Shown here piece by piece: positions 59,261-64,000 of a DNA stretch of 64,000 nucleotides (positions are counted from its first letter, which is position 1; every line of letters starts with the position of its first letter). The notes under the pieces were generated by a model. The model saw nothing but the letters and a program-made list of their open reading frames with translations, had not been told where the DNA came from and searched no databases. Position numbers and translations under genes: made by a program. The stretch covers positions 1,639,230 through 1,703,229 of the forward strand of contig VZQC01007984.1 in assembly GCA_009823505.1 (NCBI GenBank), written 5' to 3'. The stretch comes from Rhizomys pruinosus. Lineage: Eukaryota; Chordata; Mammalia; Rodentia; Spalacidae.

Positions 59261-60049
59261 AAGATGAGCTCTTCAAATATGTAAGATGCATATTGAGGCT
59301 AGTAACCATTTCCAAAAGACTTTACTCTTTGGGAAAATTATTCTGTAATTCATGAACCCTGGGTTTAAGTGGCCTGCCATCCACAGTTCTAAGTGGTTTG
59401 AAATATGGTATTTTATTGACTGCACATTTTACTATGTTCTTTCTGTACATTCTTTATAAGGAACTCTTTATATGCAGCATTGTACATGGTTTTTCATTTC
59501 TTCTTTTTCTTGGGGGGGGAATTTACATTGAGGGAAGATTTTTTTTCCTGTCTTTCCACTTCTCTCTTCTAACTATAAGGCATATGTTGTTCTCTCTAAC
59601 TTTCTTTTGCTTTATTTTCTCCCCTTACTTCATGCGTACTAATTGTACATTTTTAAGGTGTACAGAGAGCACCATGAGTTGACAAGTGATGTGTATATCC
59701 CATTATCATGGTCAGCTTGATTAAGGGATCAAGCCACCCTTTCCACACAATCATGTTTGTGTGTTTGTGCATGCTTATGGCCACTTAACATCTGCCATTT
59801 TACCAATCGTCAAGCAAGCCATAGAGTATTAACTATTGCCACTCTACTTCATGTTAGAACTCTAGAACTTACTTCTCTGATCAGTGAAAGTTTGTACTGA
59901 TCATTCTCCTCAGCTGCCTCACGAGCCCCAGCCCTTCATGGCCATAATTCCACTCTGCTTCTGTGAGTTGAAGCTTTTGGTATTCTACACATAGATTAGG
60001 TCATGTAGTACTTACCCTTCACTGTAAGTATTCATGTAACAGGAAATAA
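59261..60049. other. Unassigned sequence
   Basis: No gene recognised. Some T-rich runs. Parts may already belong to the decayed L1 that follows. Confidence 0.4.
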
Positions 60050-60754
60050 GGGGGTGGTGCAGATACTCCTTTTTGCTATTGATTGTATTTCTTTTTAATA
60101 CATACCCAGAAGGGGATAGCTGGATCATATGGTAGCTCTAGTTTTAATTTTTTGAAAAGTCACATTGTTTTCCATATAGCTGTGCCGATTTGCATTTGTA
60201 GCAATAGTGTACAGGATTCTATTTTTTCCGCCTCTCCACTGATTCTTGTCTTCTCGGCTTTTTTATGCTAGTCATTATAACAAATATGAGGGTATTTCAT
60301 TGTGGTTTTTGTTTGTTCTTTGCTGATAAGTGATATTGCATGCTTTTTCACAGATACTTTTATATTTTCTCTGAAAAAAAATGCGTGACAATGTCTCAGT
60401 CCATTTGTGCTATTATTACTGAACGTCAATCTGGGTAATTTATTATAGAATACCAATTTACTTCTTGCAGTTCTACAATATATGAATGGGATATTTAATA
60501 TCAATGTGGCACATCAGTGCCTTCTTTCTGTATCTTGACATAGGGTAAGGGGTAAGTGTCATGTCTTCACATGCTGGAAGAGCAGACTTGAAATTTATCT
60601 GCTCAAGTTATTTCTAAGTACTTTATTTCCCAGTGTGATAAATGTGATTTTTAATTTCTTCAGGTAGTTATTACTTTGTAGTTATACAACTGATTTTTGC
60701 ATGTTGATTTTGTCATCTGTAATCTCAGTTATGTCTATTTGGATGTCTTTTATT

Positions 60755-61020
60755 TCTCTTGGGTCTTCCTCTGCCAAGGACCTATGCTCAAATCTCCAGC
60801 ATCCACATAAAAAGCCAGACGTGGCCATATAACCTGTAATCCCAGCACTGTGAAAGGTGGAGACGGGATTGCTGGAACCCGTTGCTTACCAGCCCAGACC
60901 CAGATTCAGTGAGACATGTCTCAAGGAAATAATGCGGATAGTGATAGAGCAGGACATAGGATGCCTCTCATTTCTGTGCAGGCACACATGTATACATATA
61001 GCATACATATGAACACACAA
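60755..61020 (+). mobile_element. B4/RSINE-like SINE
   Basis: An ID-like start ('ccaaggacctatgctcaaat', 'ccagcatccacat') is followed by a B1-like part ('aacctgtaatcccagcactg', 'aaggtggagacgggattgct', 'agattcagtgagacatgtct') and a CA-rich end. This order fits the composite B4 family. Confidence 0.55.
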
Positions 61021-61423
61021 AGAAAACACAGTGGCCAATGTGGACATCCTTGGCTTGTTCTCAATCTGAATGGAAAAGCTTTTCATTTGTTGCTGTTGAA
61101 TATTATGTCTTCTCTGTTCTTGTTGTGCATGGTTTTTATTACACTGAGGAACATTCCAAGCATATCTAATTTGTTGAGAGTTTTATAGTGGAAGGGGCTT
61201 TAATTTCATCATGTTTCTCTGAATCTATTCAGATTCTTGTGTAACTTTATCCTTCAATTGCTTATATCCTGGATCATATTAATTTGCATATATAGAGTGG
61301 TTTAATAGTCTAGAGATAAATCTGACTTGATCCTGGTGTAAAAGCCTTTTGGTGTGCTGTTGAATTTTGTTAGCAGTAAGGACTTTTGCAATTACTTTGA
61401 TCAGAGATATTGTTTTATAGTCT

Positions 61424-61466
61424 ATTTTCTTCCCTCCCTCCCTTCCTTCTCTTTCTCTTTCCTTCT
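61424..61466. repeat. CT-rich simple repeat
   Basis: CCCT/CCTT/CTTT units in a run of about 43 bases inside the ancient L1. Confidence 0.85.
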
Positions 61467-62880
61467 GCTTTGAAGGTAATGTTGACCTCAGATAATGATT
61501 TGAAAGTCTTTCTGTTCAATCTGTTGAAGACTTTGAGGAGGATAAATGCTGGCCCTTGAGCCTTTCTTGTGTGGGAGATTTGTGGTGGAGAGGTGCTGAA
61601 ATTTTCACTCCATTGAATATAACTTCATTATTATTATTGATTTGTTTAGGTTTTCTATGCACATTTCACTCTTGGTAGGATATATGTTGTATCCATTTCC
61701 CCCTTTATGTTATGCAGTCTGAGGAGGTAAAGCTATTCATAATTGTCTCTCATAATTGAATTTTGGCTTCATTGGCTGTGATTTCTCTTTTTTATCCTAA
61801 GATTGGAATTAGGTCCTTTTTTCTTGGATATTTAGCAAAAGTTCTGATAATTTACTCATCTCTTGAAAAACCAACTTTCATTTTGTTGATGTCATCTATT
61901 GCTTTCATAGATGTATTTTATTTGTTTTTTTCCTCTAGTATTTGTTTCCTTTCTTGTGATCCTTTTACACCTTGTTTATCACAGTTCCTTGTAATATAAA
62001 TGGGTTGAATGAGATCTTTTTCCTTCATGTAGGGATTTGTTGCTATAAATGTACCTCTTAGAATTGGTTTTACAACTTCCTGTAAGTTTTGCTATAATTC
62101 TTTATTTACTTGCTTTAAGCTAAATTGTGGCTTTTTTCTTGTTCAGTTTCATTACTTCTTAGATTGGCTTTTCAGGAGTGAATTGTTTAATTTTCACAGA
62201 TCTGCAGATTTTCCAAAGCTCTTCATGCTTATGATTTCTGGTTTCCTATCATTAGGGTTGTAAAAGATAGTTGATGCAATTTCAGTGTTTTAAAATTTAT
62301 TGATACATTACTGTGGTTAATTTATAATTTATCCTAGAAAATGTTTCAGGTGCCCTAGAAAGGACTGTATGCATTGATGCTGTTAGCTAAAGTTCTTTGT
62401 GTGTCTCTCAGGTCAGGTTGGCTGTACCTTTATTCATGTCTGCTGCTTCTCCATAGATGGATAATGTATTCATTATTGAAAGTGTGATACCGAATTCCCC
62501 TACAGTTAGTGCGTTGTAGTGTTTTTGTTCCTTTCCTTCTGTTAACATTTACTTTCTACCTTTAGATGTCTTTACATTACTTGTTTGCCTGTTTACAATA
62601 ATATCTTCCTGATGAACTGAACCTTTTATCATTATATATGGATTTATTTCCTATGACAAATTTTGATTGAGAATCTATTTTTTCTAATGCCATTGTAGCT
62701 ACTCCATTGTTTATCTTCTAGAGGATTCTTTTTGTTTGCTTCTAGCTATCATGGAGCTTATATAAACATATAGACATCTTTCATTTTCTATTTTGAAGTG
62801 GTAATAACTTCAACTGTGTAAGATTCTGGCATAGGCACTGTCCTGGGAATCTAGCTTTTCTCTAATGAGCAAATTTCAGG

Positions 62881-64000
62881 GTATGTAAGAAATGGATTAA
62901 TTTCTCCATTGGGTACTAGGGAGACAGACTGGTTGTCACTCTGGATGATGTTATGGTAGCACATGGATGAACAGATCTTAGGATTGCCTGGATATGTGGC
63001 CAATATTCTCTCTCAGTGTGGAAATACCATCTTTCCATAGTCTGCTAGCTTCAATTGAAATGAACATAGGAAAAAGTAGGCTAGCTCTTAATGATACAAT
63101 TTCAATTTTCAAATGGATGTGCAAATTAAAAAAAGCCTTCAAATTTGTGACTAAATAAGCCAGAATAGGTTAATACTTACAAAAACCAAGTACTCATATA
63201 GTTTGTAACTACAGAATGACGGGACACAGACTCCTTGAGGTGTATTTCTTTTAGCAGCGATTTGGAGACTGTCTCCTCTCATCTGTGCTCTGTATTCTGA
63301 GGTCCATGGAGAGGACAGAGAATAGGAAATTGTGGGAGTGCACTAGAAGCTAGACCTATCCATTCGTATTGTTCTCACATTGCATTCACCACAGCTCAGT
63401 TGCGTGCCTCAGTCTAAGTCTAAGGGAAACTGTGAAATGTAACGCAGCTATGCCAAGTAGAAGAGGAGAAGTGGTTTAGAGAACAAATAATTAGTATGCT
63501 GCTGGGAACTAAGCTAAATAATCATGGAACAGAGGTTTGCTTCTCTTTTCTGGGAGACCATAATTTCCCCCTAATATTTATTCCTCATTTGCCTCTGGAC
63601 GATTAGACAGTCTCTCCAATTTCATATAGGTTGGCATCCCCAATTGTGGAAGGAATATACTTATTCTCTCCCTAGAAATTCAGTGTGCCTTTGCTATTTA
63701 TTTTGGTCAATGAGATGCAAATTATACCATCTCTGGCAGAAGCTTAAAGAGCTATTGAGGTTTTCCTCTTGCTCCTTTCTCTGTGCTATGAGAACAACTT
63801 GTCCAAGACAGAGCTTGTTCTTCAACCTGTGTCCTTGAATAAGAAGACCTGTAGATCAGAGCCAAGCAGGGCTGAACAGATTGGATTGGGTCTACACCAG
63901 GGACAGCCAAACAACTTCCATCATGTAACAGGATAAATGGATGGTTTGGGTTATTTCTTATATTGACAAACCCACTAAAGTCTTCATTTTAGAATAAGTA
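62881..64000. other. Unassigned intergenic sequence
   Basis: No gene or confident repeat recognised up to the window end. Confidence 0.4.

Larger units (their letters stand above)
60050..62880 (-). mobile_element. Ancient LINE-1, antisense
   Basis: Reversed ORF2 text can be followed in order: C-terminal part at 60085-60350 ('ctggatcatatggtagctct', 'ttccatatagctgtgccga') and further upstream ORF2 or UTR text through 61240-62800 ('tggtgtgctgttgaattttg', 'ttttgttgatgtcatctatt'). It is AT-rich with no intact frame, of a pre-rodent L1 age class by eye. A B4-like SINE and a CT-rich repeat lie inside it. Confidence 0.65.

Overview
This is non-coding genomic DNA from a myomorph (muroid-type) rodent. 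The evidence is the mixture of B1 SINEs, B2/B3-type SINEs (head reading 'ggctggagagatggctca'), long rodent LINE-1 3' ends, a B4-like SINE and URR1-like DNA transposons, on top of a few ancient MIR and L1 remnants. I cannot name the species. I find no exon, tRNA, rRNA or host protein gene. Every recognisable coding stretch belongs to a broken LINE-1. The window is also an imperfect assembly. It holds three single-base 'n' gap marks (5471, 22274, 24418), and several stretches read like unpolished long-read filling.

Layout. 1-14.4 kb: four antisense copies of one L1-tailed unit (1-1180, 4016-5045, 5472-6385, 12524-14191), a decayed antisense L1 ORF2 end, several SINEs, and a 130-bp tandem duplication. 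15164-24417 and 24419-34865: the same ~9.3 kb segment twice, head to tail, meeting exactly at the gap mark. It carries an antisense L1 with a very long 3'UTR, an LTR-like insert, B1/B2/B3 SINEs and a hAT-like element containing a CAT/CAC repeat. The second copy alternates near-identical blocks with error-dense blocks, and its CAT/CAC repeat is about 1 kb longer. 35-44 kb: young B1 and B2 insertions with target-site duplications, an inverted L1 3'UTR pair, a MIR, and an older L1 5' part with a broken ORF1 hosting a nested B1+B2.

44312-53937: a nearly full-length plus-strand L1 with 5'UTR repeats, ORF1 pieces, ORF2 with its FADD reverse-transcriptase motif, a G-rich 3'UTR, a poly-A tail and an almost intact target-site duplication. 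Its ORF1 is interrupted by about 3.5 kb of sequence that is roughly 91% A+C on the plus strand with non-depleted CpG (45240-48780). This is the most anomalous stretch in the window. I think an assembly or base-calling artefact is the likeliest explanation, but a real strand-asymmetric insertion or hypermutated tract is not excluded by sequence alone. 54-58 kb: the 3' part of another plus-strand L1 with a long 3'UTR, broken up by SINEs and a 106-bp tandem duplication. 58-64 kb: SINEs and a long ancient antisense L1.

There is no operon-like or multi-gene system here. The biology visible is retrotransposon turnover: nested insertions, twin-priming-like inversion, and a young B2 subfamily with an internal duplication. 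The most useful message for a user is that 15-35 kb and 45-49 kb need checking against raw reads before anything is built on them.
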